From Bradysia coprophila (Eukaryota; Arthropoda; Insecta; Diptera; Sciaridae): 64,000 nt of DNA. Of the stretch, positions 1-13,500 are shown in pieces (position 1 is the stretch's first letter; every line of letters starts with the position of its first letter). The translations under genes were made by a program, and so were the position numbers. The notes under the pieces are model-generated. The model saw only the letters and a list, made by a program, of their open reading frames with translations, ran no database searches and had not been told where the DNA came from. Location of the stretch: positions 372,001 to 436,000 of the forward strand of contig NW_023503296.1 in NCBI RefSeq assembly GCF_014529535.1, in the 5' to 3' direction.

Positions 1-1221
1 TTCCGATGTCGAGTTGAATTTGATCGATGAAATGGCTGTGGTCAGATTCATAACAGCTTTCAGTGGTGTCGGTGTCTTGGTTGTTAGACTATGCCGCAAA
101 TCGTACACGTTCACCACTCCTTGCCTACTACCGGTAGCCAGTAGTTCTCCGCTTGGGCTTATTGCTATGGTGGAACCGTTAATGCATCCATCGTCCCAAA
201 ATCGATGCTCGACAAGGCGACTTTTCATATCGAATACGGTTACTTCAGCATCCGAACTGTGTGAGAACAGTTTGGTTGAATCGGTTGAAAATGCCAGCGC
301 CACGCATGGATGCTCTTGTTTCAGTGTGAAGAGTTTCTCCTTTGTGGTGGCACTCAAAATGTGCACCTCACCGAAACGGCCGACGACTGCCAGATAGGTT
401 CCACACGGAGACAATTGAAATTGTGTCATTTTGGTAATGTTTTTCGGTAGAAAGACTCGTTGTGCCGAACCGGTGAGAAGATCGAATGTGTAAAAGTACT
501 TTTTGCTGCCACCGATTATCGCCTGATTGCCGGAATTCGTAAGGCTACACTGTTTGATGGGAAAGTTCTCAAATGTAATGCTGTGCAGTTTCTCATTCTT
601 CTTCCCGTCAATGGCATAAATTGTCGCAACACCAGAGTATCCAGTCACAATAGCCGCAGTTGATGTTGGATGAAAGACGGTCGACGTTATTCCAGGTCCC
701 TCTGCATACGTAGCTCTGTTCACATCTTTTAATCTCTTAAATTGTAGAACTGTTGACGGCAGTTTATCTGATGTGTGCGGTTTGATTAGACCAACTGTAC
801 GGCTAATGACTGCATCGTCGTCATCCGAATCACTTTCTTTTTTCCTATCTAAGTCGGCCCATTTCGGTGCCCCAAGAACGTTCTGAAATGTGTTCTCCAA
901 GTGAGCCTTGTACTTGCCAATTTTTCTGACCGTTGGAGCGCCTTTCTTGCCGTAATCAATAACATCATCAGCTTCCAAGTGCTCATCATCCGAGTCATGC
1001 CACAGCGGTTGTCGTTTCTTTCGTTTCTTTGAGCCAGTTTCATTTACAGCTTTGGATAGGTTCGACAGAAGTTGTTCTTTATTACCGAAAACTTTGTATG
1101 CGAGTTCCTTTCCTCTTTCAGACACAATGTGTTCGTTGGCACTGTCCTCTTTCTCATTGTTCAGGGCAGCATCGGGTTGCTGGATTTGTAACAATTCGCG
1201 GTCATCATCGTCACTACTCAT
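1..1221 (-). CDS. wcd: UTP18-like U3 snoRNP WD40 protein (wicked), 5' part, cut by window edge
   Basis: The minus-strand frame is open from an ATG at 1221 to base 1 with no stop (407 codons read) and continues outside the window, so it is a 3'-truncated view. The start reads MSSDDDD, followed by a charged, acidic N-terminal region with a KKRKKR basic patch, as expected for a nucleolar protein. From about residue 165 the sequence shows WD40-type beta-propeller features, including GYSGVATIYAID, LSPCGTYLAVVG and ISPSGELLATGS. This arrangement matches UTP18 (WDR50, Drosophila wicked), part of the small-subunit processome that binds U3 snoRNA and is needed for 18S rRNA processing. No intron is seen in the visible part. 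It is divergent from asp, with about 2.3 kb between the two start codons. The family call is fairly sure from propeller layout and N-terminus; the fly symbol is by homology only. Confidence 0.82.
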   Translation of the reverse strand, partial: MSSDDDDRELLQIQQPDAALNNEKEDSANEHIVSERGKELAYKVFGNKEQLLSNLSKAVNETGSKKRKKRQPLWHDSDDEHLEADDVIDYGKKGAPTVRKIGKYKAHLENTFQNVLGAPKWADLDRKKESDSDDDDAVISRTVGLIKPHTSDKLPSTVLQFKRLKDVNRATYAEGPGITSTVFHPTSTAAIVTGYSGVATIYAIDGKKNEKLHSITFENFPIKQCSLTNSGNQAIIGGSKKYFYTFDLLTGSAQRVFLPKNITKMTQFQLSPCGTYLAVVGRFGEVHILSATTKEKLFTLKQEHPCVALAFSTDSTKLFSHSSDAEVTVFDMKSRLVEHRFWDDGCINGSTIAISPSGELLATGSRQGVVNVYDLRHSLTTKTPTPLKAVMNLTTAISSIKFNSTSE

Positions 1222-1450
1222 TTTTGCATTTAATATTGATTCAAATTAAAAAAAAAGAACTGACCAAATGGCGCACGTTGGTTAATACACACACACTGTA
1301 TCGAAAATGACAGTAGGCATGCTGCTGTGACAGCTACATACTCCCAGCAAAAATAATAATTTTTGGTGGCGACTTCTATTGTCAAAATCTATTGTCACTT
1401 AACATCCTTAACATCCTTAACAATTAAAGCGCCGATGGCACAGATTTTAT

Positions 1451-1701
1451 CTTACTCCGTTTTAGCTGTAAACCATTTAAACCGTAAAGCTTCGAGTGAA
1501 AATAAAAATTTGACAGAAAATGTATGGTCATACTGTCAATTTTTCCGGTCACACCAAATCAAAGACACAGCGTCCATATATTTTCTGTCAAATTTTAATT
1601 TTTGCTCTATGAATAAATCAGGCTTAACAGTTGACTCTCTAGCAATGATAGCTCCGTGCCTTTTCTATTGCTTGTGAGAACTGTCACGTAAACGGAGTAA
1701 G
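1451..1701. repeat. Foldback (MITE-like) element, 251 bp
   Basis: Ends are CTTACTCCGTTT at 1451-1462 and its reverse complement at 1690-1701. A second, longer inverted match lies inside: 1496-1530 (AAAATTTGACAGAAAATGTATGG) against about 1575-1611. No convincing target-site duplication is visible, so the superfamily is unassigned. Confidence 0.55.
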
Positions 1702-1964
1702 TTCTCGGAGGTCAGAGCTCTAACGTTTGTTTTCTATTCAGAAAACTTACGTCAGTGTGGACCCAAATGGTAAACTCCAGTCTCTAGATCAATTTAATTT
1801 TCTAAACATTAGAAGCTCCGATCGCCTGATATAAGAAAACCAAAATTTAAAAACCCCTTCGAAAAAAGATCTCAGAGTAAAAAAAATCCGGTGGATGTTT
1901 ATTATGGAAAGTTTCGTTGTTTACGTCAACAAGACATGATTTGGGCGAGGGAGAAACGACTCAA

Positions 1965-2560
1965 TTACAAGGAATTACAAGGAATTAACTGAAAATAAGA
2001 GAAATTGTTAGAAATTGAAAGTAATTGAGAGGAAATACAGATGAGTATGATCATCAAAAGAAGCAGCCAATGCAAAAAAATCTTGTTCTTTCACTCACTG
2101 CATCATCTGGGAATTTCAAACATGAAACAAAAAACTGACATTTAATGCTACGAATATTTGTTAGCCCTGTCATCAACTTAATGCTCCCTTTTACGAAATT
2201 TTGGTAACAGGAAATTTTGTGCGAGTTCATCTTTTACGTACTTGAAAAGTGTGGTGTCTTAGTGCTGTGCGCCAGATTACCCTACGCTCTCGCTGCACGT
2301 TTCGCGAATCGCGATCTTGTCGATTTGGCTCGTTCAGCATTTTTGCAACGCCAAAACAGAATCTGACCATCGGTTTGGGTATTTGAAATTACAATCAAAA
2401 GAAAACACAGTGCTGGTTCTTTCGTCCATCTTACTTATCCGTTACTCCTTAAATTTACTTTCAACTTCTATCAATTTCTCTTATTTCCAATCAATTCCTT
2501 GTAATTCCATCAATTTCTAGTATTTCCTTCAATTACTATTATTTACCGGATGCTCCGGCA
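1965..2560. repeat. Inverted GGAATT-rich arms flanking about 400 bp
   Basis: The left arm (about 1965-2045) repeats AATTACAAGGAATT and ends in AATAAGAGAAATTG. The right arm (about 2445-2560) carries the reverse complements CAATTTCTCTTATTTCC and AATTCCTTGTAATTCC. A third related piece lies near 2625-2655. The arms are degenerate, so this may be an old foldback element or simple AT-rich minisatellite. Confidence 0.4.
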
Positions 2561-3485
2561 ACTACAAGAAACTGCTGCAATTTCGATGGTTTTTGTTCAT
2601 TTTCTTTACATTTGAAATGAGTCCGGTAATTGAAGGAATTAGTAATTGAATTGCCATTATTTTGGCCAGTGAGTTCCGTCTCGGATTTGGGTATATATAA
2701 CGATCCTAAATAACGCTCGGACCAGGTCAGCTCAACCTGAACTTACCTAAAAGGGATTTTCCTGAAAATTTTGATAAATTTTGACCTGAAATTTTCAATG
2801 TAGTAATTATGTCAATCTATTAGGTCGTGATGACCTGACTTTTTTCACAACGTAAATCGTAAAATTATTCGCGCCCGGCTAAGAAACATAAAGTTTTATA
2901 AAATCAGTTGTTTTTGAGAAACTGGTGTTACGCATTGTTCATATCGGTCTGAGCAAATTCGTATGCACAATTTATTGATTGGGACAGTACGGACGGTGCA
3001 TACAATTTTTCGGATTAAATTTCGAAGAAAATAATTTCGGTGCGCCATCTTTAGTAAAAGCGACCAATTACAGTGAATTATTGAACTCCTTCGAACTTTA
3101 ACTGCCTTTTTGTGACGTCTAAAATAATAACAAAATTATAAAATCTCAAGTATATTACGCGTTGATTGATAATAACTATGTTGAACTGATCTATTCAGAA
3201 TTAGTAAGACATAAGACAATGATTTAAAAGAGAAAAAAGGATTGATTGCTTTAAAAGTATTAAAAAAAAAAAATTAATAGCCGACGTCTTTGCCATCTAG
3301 CGTATACAAAATACAGTTTCAATACAGTGATTAAAATAACGTCGTTGAATGCGCATCGTCAAACGTCTGTTGTTTTGAAAATCGTAAAAATTATATTTGT
3401 TTCATTGAACATTAATTTGTTAATTCACTTTATTTGACGCGTTTATAATTTCTGTTTGTTGTTTTATGTGGTCGCACAATCAAAA

Positions 3486-6400
3486 ATGAGTGCATTTGAG
3501 GTAAGCAATTGCGTAAAGCAAGCGAAAATTGTCCCATTGTTTTCTGACACAACGGTTTGACTTTAACAGTTACACAAACCCTTTTTTTGATTATCGGAAC
3601 TTCTTCGAAAAACAATTGGGTGCTCACTGAGCCACTGAGGTGGTCTGAATTTGTAAAACATTTTTTTTTACAAGTGGGAAACACGATTTTGTTAGATGCA
3701 ATCAAAAATGTCCGTGATGCAATTTTGTTGGTCGTCCGTTAGTGTATTGTGTGAAGGATTTCAGTACAGCTGAAATGGTGACATTCCAACACAACGGAAT
3801 AAATGATTCCGATCTAAGCAGAGCAAAATTTTTACTCAAATAACCGGAGAAATTTCGGTTTTTTTCGGACAAAATTCGATAATTAAATTTTACGTTTTGC
3901 AGGTTGTCGTCACACCCACTCGCGTTAAAAATGCACGGCGTAAGAATGCAGCTAGAGAACCAACCGCTGTTGTTCTAGCACCATTTTCCGCCAAATCTGT
4001 TGTTACATTTGAAGATATTCCCGTGACAAAGACTGCAAGGCGGTTTTTAAATATAACAAACCCGTGCGACGATGACTTGGAGGTAAGGGGACAACTATAG
4101 TAAATTGTATGTGAATTCAATAAAACAATCTGGTTTGTTGTTCAGATAACTTTGAAGTCGTCAATCGATACGTCGTTTGGTGTAACCTTTGAATGGACCA
4201 CGAGCAGAGTTCCAGCAAATGGCTGCACCACCATGGAAATCGTTTGGACACCAAAGGTTGAAGTCAAAACGAAGGATACGATTACCATAGTCGATGACAG
4301 ACACTTTAAGAAGGATGTGGCACTGATCTTTAAGTCAATTGATTCGAGCACAACGAACGCTAAGCCAACGAAACCGTCTGCCTCAACGAAAACGGCCAAG
4401 ATTGTTACCGGAAAACTGAAAATCAAATCACCGTCACCTCCGCACGGTCTTTTGAGACAAGCAATACAGTCGAATAAACACAAGGCCAAGGTGTCGGTGA
4501 AGGATTCTACGGCAGTGACAGGGTCAAAAGCAACACCACTGCATGCAGCTGGTCAATTGCCATTAAGCGAACTGAATGTTTTTGGTCATCACAATAAATT
4601 GCAGCCGAATCATGGAAAGGAGAACAGAAGTCCGCCACGTTCACCAACGTTTTCTGCGACAACCTTATTTGATGATATTCAATTCACTCCGGTCAATCGA
4701 AAGAGCGACAAACCTGCCGATGTTGATGACATCGAATATATGGCCTCGTTGCCAACGCCTGTTACAAAACCAACATACAACTCGACTTATGCAGTACGAA
4801 ATCCGTCAGACACCATGGAAATTACGTCATTTGAACCGAACATTGCCTCCACAGTCGATAGGATAACAAATTCGTTGGAGCCGAAACAATTACTCGCTGA
4901 GGCAGATCCTCGACGGAAGTTATTTGATATGACACAGTCGATATGCGTCGAAAATGGAACACTACCCACATCGACCGCGCCAATATTCAACGTAACTCAC
5001 ACAATTGTGCCAGCATCGAGTCTGTCCAACATAAAAGAAGAAGCGGACGAGTCGATTTCAATGCAAAATACATTTCAATTACCAACGAAATTGCCAGCCG
5101 TGCCGACCAATGATAATTCGGTAATGGATCGGAGCAGTCAACACGGCATGGATACGTTGCACAAAAAGTTTCAGTCCATGCGAAATCTTGACGACATTTC
5201 TAACAAACAAAAATTGCTTAGAGACAATCTGGGCTCCATGCCAAATTTAACGGACGACTTGGAGGTGCATGCAATTGAAAACAACCGATACTTTTACCAG
5301 AACGTTGAGAATGGTTTCCAGGCGAACGCAAAGCGAAACCAATCGAGTGCGAGCAGTGTCTTCGGCTGTAGTGTGATGAGCTTTAAGGAACAAGATTTTC
5401 TGGCCCAATCGAGTCGCTTCGACCTAGACAAGTCACATGGCATGATGGGCGATGTGAGCCGACGCGAATTTGCAGTGCCACAACCAGTCGATAATTATGC
5501 TATGAAACGAACCGTCGATAATGAGCATCACAAGCGCAAACCAGCGCCAAAGTGGTCTCCACCGAAAAGATCCAAATTGGATTCCACTTCGAACAGTAGC
5601 ATTTGTTCAAGCAGTCAGTCGATCAGTCGGCGTACATCGAATTGGGGTGGTGTTAAGCCGAAAAAGTTTCCCTATGCCATTCCGAAGTTGAATTTAATTA
5701 GACAGAAACCGGAGGAGGAAAGAGTGGTCTTTTTCGACGCGGAAACCCATTTTAAGTGTAAGTTTACATTGCAATATGAGAGCGGGCGGCAGCTCCTTCA
5801 ATTTTAATTATTTCTCTTTTGCAGCGGTCATAAATCCCGACGTGTTTGCTGCAACCACAACCAACGATCCATTTCTTTGTGTGTCGATGTACCTGGACGA
5901 GGAGTGCATCGAAAAGCATGAAATCAATTTTAAGAAGTGGTTGAACGCTCTGGTCGCTATACCATGGGAAATTGACAGTGATAAACAGCAACAAGTCGAT
6001 TTTGGAAAATTGTTCAATGACGTCCGTGGCAAGGATGTGAATACGGCAGAGACGAAAGAGCAGGTGTCGTCGCACTACCTAACAAAACACCGTATGGAAA
6101 GTTTGCGAAAAACGGCAACCACTCTGTACATGAGCGATAAAATGACTGCAATGCTACAGAAGCTGTGTGTCTTGATCGAACGTGGGCAGTTGAAGATGCG
6201 TGATGGACTTGAATTGCATTTGGACATTGTTTTGCAGCGCGAAATTCTTCAGTTGCTGTTGAACTTCAATCCATTGTGGCTTAGAATTAGTCTTGAGGTC
6301 ATCTACGGGGAAATCATCAACATGAGCCACAATTTCGACATCATGTCGCTCAGCCGTTTCATCGTGAATCGATTGTTCCGGAATAAACATTTGGAGCAAA

Positions 6401-9400
6401 AAGTTAGCAAATATTCGTCGCAGAAAACGGACCCATTGAAGAAATTTACGCTGAAGAAGCTGTTCATGCTGCTCATATACTTGGACAATGCCAAACAGAA
6501 CAAAATCATTACGTACAATCCCTGCTTGTTCGTGAAGAGTTCGCCGTTCAAGGAAACGAAGGAAATCCTTTGCAGATTCTCGTCGTTGATACTGGGCAAC
6601 ATGGGTGATATTCAGCGAGATCTGAAGCGGATCGGTATTGTGCTGAGCCATAAACAGACGTACATCGAGGAATTTGATTACGCATTCCGAAATCTGGCTG
6701 TGGACCTGCGTGATGGCATCCGTTTGACCAAAGTGATGGAAATCATTCTGCTCAGAGATGATATGGTCAATCAATTGCGCGTGCCGGCTATTTCGAGATT
6801 GCAGAAAGTGTACAACGTTGATTTGGCATTGAATGCACTGAGGAGTGCTGATTTCACCATTTCCGGTAAGATTTAACGGTAATTTTCTGCGAGAAATTGA
6901 ATTAAATTTGAAACAAAAATGGTTTCAGGTGGCATCGTAGCCGCAGACATTGCTGACGGTCATCGCGAGAAGACGTTGTCACTTTTATGGCAAATTATTT
7001 ACAAATTCCGTGCACCTAAATTCATTGAAGCAGCAATTTCGATCCAGTTATGGTGGCGTCGATCATGGCTGAGGGTGGTCATTAAGCAACGTATCCGAGC
7101 AAAATTGCTGAAAGCGAAAATATCTGCAGCCACTCGTATACAGGCCGCGTATCGAGGCCATTTGTCCAGGAAATGGACGAAAATGTGGCACGCAAAGAGA
7201 ACCAGTGCAGCGATCATTTTGCAGTCACACATACGTCGTTACCTAGCCCAAAAACACTTCAAACGCCAATCGACTGCAGCCAAATACATCGAGCACTGGT
7301 ACCAGCGCACCTGTCTGTATAATCGACAACGGAACCACTATTTGCATCAACGAAATTCTATTATCATAATCCAGCAATGGTATCGAAGAGTGCGACTGGC
7401 CAAGAAAATCGAATCTCTAGTGCCGGTAATTATATCGCTGCGGAAGGAAGCTGCGCTACAGAATCGATGTGCGATGATCCTGCAAACCCGTTACCGAGCA
7501 ACTTGCCTAATGAGATTGGAAAGACGTAACTATTTGAAGATGCGATCATCAGCAATTGTCATTCAACAACGGTTTCGTTCGTTCCTGCTGATGAAGCAGG
7601 ACCGAACTGAGTATCAACGAGTTCGCAGTGTGATTGTTACCATCCAAAGAAAGTTCAGAGCCAATTTACAGAGCAAACAGATGCGAAGCGGATTTCAATC
7701 AAAGAAGCAGGCCGCTCTGTGCATTCAAAAATATTTCCGAGCAACGGTTGAAGCAAGACGAGTCCGCACGGAATATTTGACATTTAAGCAAGCTGCACAA
7801 ACCTTACAGATCCGCTATCGAGCTCGCCTGGAAATGTTGAAAGCAGTAAATGAATACCAGACGATGAAACGATCAGCGATTGTCGTTCAGCAACGCTATC
7901 GAGCCCGATTGAAGATGTTGGAAGAATCGAAAATGTTTCAAATCAAACGGAAAGCAGTCATCGTCATACAGACTCGCTATCGTTCAATTGTGGAAATGCG
8001 CCAGCAACGAGATGAATATTTACGAACCAAATTGGCCGCACAACAGATCCAACTAAGATGGAGAGCGACACTTTTGATGCGGAAACAACGTGCTGATTAT
8101 GTTGAGATACGCAAGGCGACAGTTTCTATTCAACGACGAGTAATTGCTAATAGAGAAATGCTGAAACAACGAACGAACTTTGTCGCACTGAAGAAAGCGG
8201 CTATTTCCATCCAAACGCGATATCGATCATTGCAAATGATGCGAGAAGACCAGTCCAGATATCAGCAGTTGCTTTGGGCTTGTCGATTTGTTCAACAACG
8301 TTTCAGAGCTAACAAAATCGCAAACATTCAACAGGCTGAATATCAACACCTAAAGAATCACGTAATCCGCGTCCAAAGTCGCTTCCGTGCCAACCAGCTA
8401 ATGAAATCTGAACGGAAAGCCTATTTACAACTTAAAGAAACCGTCATACGCATCCAGACCATGTTCCGTGCTAAATTGGAAATGCGATCGGAGCGACAGC
8501 ACTACTTGCATTTAATTAAGATGACCGTTTTCGTTCAACGTATGTATCGAGCAAAAAAAGCGATGGAAACTGACTTGGCCCATTTCAAGCATCTCAAATG
8601 GAGCGCTACTGTCATCCAGGACCGGTACAGAGCACAAATGCAAATGAAACGCCAACGGATCGAGTATCTCGAACAGAAGTCCAGTGCAATAACCATCCAA
8701 CGATGGATTAGATCAGTGAAACTGTTGCGACATGACCGGCAGCAGTATTTGTCGTATCGCCAGAGTGTCATCAACGTCCAGTTGCGATATCGAGCGAAAT
8801 TGCAAGCACAAGAAGACCGGTCGAACTACAAATTGTTGCAATGGGCCACTTTATACGTTCAACGTCTATACCGAGCTAAGTGTGTAATGCGTCAACAGCA
8901 GATTGAATTTCAACGTACAAGAAATGCAGCTATTGTCATTCAACGTCGATACAGAGCCAAAATTGAAAGCAAGAAACAAATTACGGAATATCGAACGATC
9001 GTCAGATCGGTCAAGTTGATCCAGACACGGTTCAGAGAATACAAACTAGCGAAAATGGAACGTGAAAGATTTTTCACAATTCGTTGCGCAACCATCAAAA
9101 TTCAGCAATACGTTCGATCATATCGACTGACGCAAATTGTTCGGAAGGACTTTTTGGAGTTGAAAGAATCGACAATATTCGTGCAACGAATGTACAGAGC
9201 TAACAAGTTGATGAGAACGGAAAACGCCCATTATGTGAAACTTCGAAATGCCGTCACAACAATACAAACCATCCACAGAGCGAATATTCTGATGAGACGA
9301 CAACGCGAAATCTATCAAGAAAAACGATTAGCCGCTCTAACAATTCAAAACTATTACCGCGCTACGCAACTAATGAAAGCGGAACGTTGCAAGTATTCGA

Positions 9401-11398
9401 TCTTAAGGAACAGCGTCGTCTATTGTCAACGACAATTCAGAGCTAATCTCATGATGTTACAGCAACGTTGCTCTTTCCTCATCTACAAAGCAAAGGTGTT
9501 ACTCGTCCAAAGACAGTACCGTGCCACGCTTCAGATGCGATCGGAGCGAGCTGCATTCGAACAGCTAAAGAAATCCACGGTCTTCATCCAACGTCGTTTT
9601 CGATCGAACATTTTAGCGAAAAATCAACGATCCGAATATTTACGGCTCATCCAAGCCACAGTGTTCATTCAGCAAAAATACCGCGCTAACAAAGCCATGC
9701 AGATGCAACGTAAATTGTTTCTGCGACAGAAAACCAGCTGCCTCGTCCTACAACATCATTTCAGAGCAATTTTGGCTGGAAGAATGCAACGTGCTCAGTA
9801 TCTGCGAATTCGAAGTGCTGCATTGGTTATTCAGCAACGATTTGTTGCGTTCAAATTGATGCGTGAACAACGAGCTCACTATCAGCATATGCGAAATGCG
9901 GCAATCATCATTCAGACTAGATACCGAGGATATTTAGTCATGAATGAGAATCGTGTCGCCTACAAACAACTGCGATCGGCTGTTGTTCGAGTACAGACAC
10001 AGTACCGAGCTAATGTGCTGATGAGAACGCAGCGTACCGAATTTAACACACTGAAACGCAGTACCATAGTGATCCAGCGATGGTTCCGAGCCACAATGCG
10101 CATGAAAGTTCTATCGAATCAGTACAAACTGATCAGATGTTTGGTGGTATGCATTCAACAACGTTTCCGAGCCAAAATGGCTATGAAAATGGACCGTAAG
10201 CATTTCACAGAGTTGCGCGCAGCCACAATTGTGATACAGCAAAAATACCGAGCTCGACAGCGGATGATTGTGGATCGAAATGCTTGGCACAAAACACGAT
10301 CGACCGTAGTTGGTCTTCAGGCGAACATACGCGGATTTTTGGCACGCCGAGAGTTGCAGAAGAAGTTGACACCCGAATTCAAGTTGTTTGTGCGACAGTC
10401 CAAGTGTGCGGTCAAAATTCAAGCTTTCTGGCGAGGTTGGAACGTGCGTAAGAGAAAGATGACTAATGCGGTGGCTTTGAAGAAGATCCGTGAAAAAGTT
10501 CAAAAAATCTCGAAAGATGTCAGAGCGGATAAGAGAATCAAGCACGTGGTGTTCAATAATATTGATGTGCTGAAGAAGAAAGGTGGCAGAGGCAATACGG
10601 TCGAGATACTAAATGTACTGTTGCATCTAGGTGAGTCCTCTGTTTAGCTTCATTCAAACATGTCAAGGATTTAACCCTTTGTCTTCATTCCCTTTGCAGC
10701 AAAGATATCGCGCATGGTACCACATCTCCTCGTTGGTGATTCGTATTTCGTTGTGACCTTTTGTTATGGAATCATGTCGCAAGCGATTCGTTCTGAATTA
10801 GACAAATTGATCATAGAGCAGTGCAGTTTCATCATTTTAAATTTGGCGCGGTACGAGCTCACCAAAGCTAATGTGTTTCAAGTAAGTGCTTGACTAATTG
10901 ATATCAAAACAAAAGCTTATTATCAACCTCTTGTTTATCCAGCTGCGCGGTCTTACTACCATCGCTCAAATGTTGCTGCGATGGTGTGACAAGGACTGTG
11001 ATATTTTCAACACCTTGTGTTCCCTAGTCTACGTATTTTGTCAAAGCGCGGAATTGACGAAGGTTAGTTCCACATTGATCACTCTGCTGTGTAGTGACAA
11101 CAAATATTTTCAAATTTCAAAAATTGCTCCACAGGAAATTCGCAAGTTCATGACATCATACGATGCTGAACTATTTACTCTGCATCAGATCAAACGACTT
11201 GTAAAGCGAAAGGATAACATGCGACAAAATAAGACGCAATTGTCTTCGACACCGTCTCGACTCAACGCACGACAACGTAGCCAATTGCCCATGCTGAAGC
11301 CAGACTTTGGTATGAATTCGACAAAGCCATACATCTTTGAAAGTTCAGCGTTCGCTTTTGATACAATTTTAAAGAAGTTGGACATTACGAACATTTAA
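3486..11398 (+). CDS. asp: Abnormal spindle (ASPM orthologue), complete, 8 coding exons
   Basis: Asp is a spindle-pole and microtubule minus-end protein that keeps centrosomes and spindle poles focused; ASPM is its vertebrate counterpart. Exons, all GT-AG: 3486-3500, 3903-4082, 4146-5757, 5825-6865, 6929-10630, 10700-10881, 10943-11062, 11135-11398, joining to 2371 residues. The N-terminus (MSAFE, then VVVTPTR, APFSAKSVVTFEDIP, TKTARR) is the ASH/ASPM-SPD2-Hydin region. A low-complexity linker with several SP and TP sites follows to about residue 600. Exon 4 and the start of exon 5 (about 603-985) hold the calponin-homology region (DPFLCVSMYLDEE, KKWLNALVAIP, FDYAFRNLAVDLRDGIRL). I count 41 IQ motifs between about 987 and 2120 at a 27-residue spacing, which should bind calmodulin-type light chains. 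The last three exons form the conserved C-terminal helical region ending PYIFESSAFAFDTILKKLDI. A 3' AATAAA lies at 11474. Start chosen as the ATG giving MSAFE. Confidence 0.95.
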
Positions 11399-11473
11399 AT
11401 TTAATTTTTTTGATTTATAATTTAGTTTTTCTTTTTTGTTAGTTTTGCTTTTGTTTCAAGACTTTATGACGAA

Positions 11474-11479
11474 AATAAA
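11474..11479 (+). terminator. Polyadenylation signal of asp
   Basis: AATAAA lies 76 bases after the asp stop codon, in an AT-rich 3' UTR. Confidence 0.6.
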
Positions 11480-12550
11480 AATAAAATTTTGGTCGACCGA
11501 TTTGTAATTTCCGATTTTTAATCAAACAATATGCACCACAAGCACAAGCAGAATTGTCGTCATCAAACCAATAGCAGTGACACAAACTGATTCAACAGAA
11601 TGCTCTAGCTGCACCGTACTTTTTTGTTGGTACTGCGCAACGAACGAAAATCTATTCAATTTGTTAATGAAGGAATCGACGCATTTACAATGACGAGTGC
11701 TGTTCACACCGAAGCAGAATAAGTCTTTACATTAATGATCGTATTTTCGCTATATGGGTCTCATGGGCTTACTATCACGTTTATGCCACGACGCATTCGA
11801 ATCCCGGAGAAAGGTGAAATTTTTTGTTGTTTTGATAAAGCGGCTGAGAATTTTTTTTTACAATTTTCAACCGATTTCGTTACAAGAGTGATTAACCGCG
11901 CTTAAAGGGGGAAATCTGCTATTCGCCCTTATTTAGGATGTTTGAATTTGTTGAATTTTTCACCCGAGTACAATATTTCGTCGACTCTACCGAATTTTCA
12001 TTTTTGCCTCTCAGGGCAAATAGTTGATGAAATAGGGCAAATAGCACATTTGAAGAATACCTGAAAACCGTTCGACCTTAAAAGCGGTTAACACATTGTA
12101 AGACTGATCGGAATCAAGGGCGAATAGCACGCACAACAGTTTAACCAGAAATCTAAACATTGTCGTGGTACCAAACATGCATAGCACTGCTCCTAGCATT
12201 AACATAGAAAATATTTGGAGGCTGATGGTATCAGAATGAGCTTTGCATTTCTATCATACAGATGGGAGTCACGCTTTCTTCGTGTGACATACGAATTTTA
12301 ATGCAGCGCTATGAAACATGCCATTTTTAAGTGACGAGTAGTAGTACAGAAACTGGCAATCAAATTTCAGACGAAATTTTCTTCAACTGATTTTCAGATG
12401 GTTCACTCACTCATACAAACAAATCTGGTTATGCATGTTTATAGGGTTTTACCATGTGTTTACCACGTAATAACTGCGTTGATGATAAGTTTGCATCGAA
12501 GTGGCTATACTATAAGACCCTATAGAAAATGCTGAAATACCTAATAGGCA
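11480..12550. other. Intergenic, nothing recognised
   Basis: AT-rich sequence between asp and a retroelement remnant. Short frames on either strand have no recognisable motif and are probably chance. Confidence 0.5.
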
Positions 12551-12551
12551 A

Positions 12552-13257
12552 GACGATGGACTGGCAGCTTTATTCTTCAACACTGTTATCGAGAAGGTGA
12601 TACGAGATAGCGACGTGGAAACCAGCGGTACTTCTTTAGAAACTTGAGACAGTTAGTGGGATATGCTGACGAGTTAGACTTAATTGGACGGAACGTTGAC
12701 ATCGTTAAAGAGAAGTGCGGCTTAAGGGTCAGTGAGAGAAAAACCAAGTACATGACAACTTCATCGTCTGATGGCAGACCAACGCTGGAGGTGAATGGAA
12801 AACACTTCGAGACTGTCGACAGCTTTATTTACCTTGGGTCGCCGGTCAACAGTGATAATAGCATCGGAAAGGAAATACGTAGAAGGGTAACGCTTGGTAA
12901 CATGAGTTACTACAGTCTTCAAAAACTCCTCCGTCCAAAACACTCAACCGCAACCTTAAGTGTGAATTGTACAGATCGCTGATTAGACCAGCATATGGCC
13001 AGCTTGGTGAATGACACAAAGTGATGAACAGACACTTTTGGTTTTTGAAAGAAGAATTCTTCAATCAATTTTTGGAGGTATCAATGTAAACGGCAATTGA
13101 CAATACCGATACAATACCACTGAAAACTGCGAGATGGAAATATGCAATCGAGTCTGATCTGAAAGTAGTAAGAGTGAGTGACTGGAGAACGTTGGCGCGG
13201 AATAGGTCCGATTGGAGAAGATTGCTGGCCAAAACAGATAGTAGGTTTCCGCCTAAG
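12552..13257 (+). pseudogene. Non-LTR retrotransposon fragment: C-terminal reverse transcriptase, decayed
   Basis: Split across frames, the text still reads as the end of a LINE reverse transcriptase. First comes a damaged PALFFN..IEKVIRDSDVETS stretch (12560-12640). Next is LVGYADELDLIGRN (from about 12653), where the catalytic YADD box is changed to YADE. Then come DSFIYLGSPVN and a thumb-like RRRVTLGNMSYYSLQKLLR. A frameshift and stops follow, then the familiar tail DWRTLARNRSDWRRLLAK (13180-13240). Several stops and frameshifts make it non-functional. It is 5'-truncated, as usual for LINE insertions. It lies between asp and its paralogue. Confidence 0.75.
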
Positions 13258-13500
13258 TAAGTAAGTGGTAAGTAATCCCCATTTTTACCGAATTTAAAAA
13301 TATTTTTCCGGAATTAGTTTCAGCATCAAAATATACAAATTAAAACATACTAAGTTGCCCGCCATGAATCCAATTTGACTTTCATTTTTACAATATTTGG
13401 ACGCATAAAATTCAAATTTGAAAATTAATTTTAATTTTGTTGAGTCGAATTTAAATACACGTCAAATTGCTGCCTCATTAAGCAAGTAGATCCAACTAAA

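Larger units (their letters stand above)
1222..3485. other. Intergenic region between UTP18 and asp, with foldback repeats
   Basis: No coding sequence is supported here. It must hold the divergent promoters of UTP18 (minus) and asp (plus), but I see no clear TATA box tied to either start. It contains a 251-bp foldback at 1451-1701 and a pair of inverted GGAATT-rich arms at about 1965-2045 and 2445-2560. Short open frames here are AT-rich and look like chance. Confidence 0.6.

Noticed and set aside
4142..4489. Open frame antisense to asp exon 3
   Set aside because: Mirror of a well-supported coding exon; no motif of its own. The same applies to other antisense frames over asp (6154-6774, 10111-10545).
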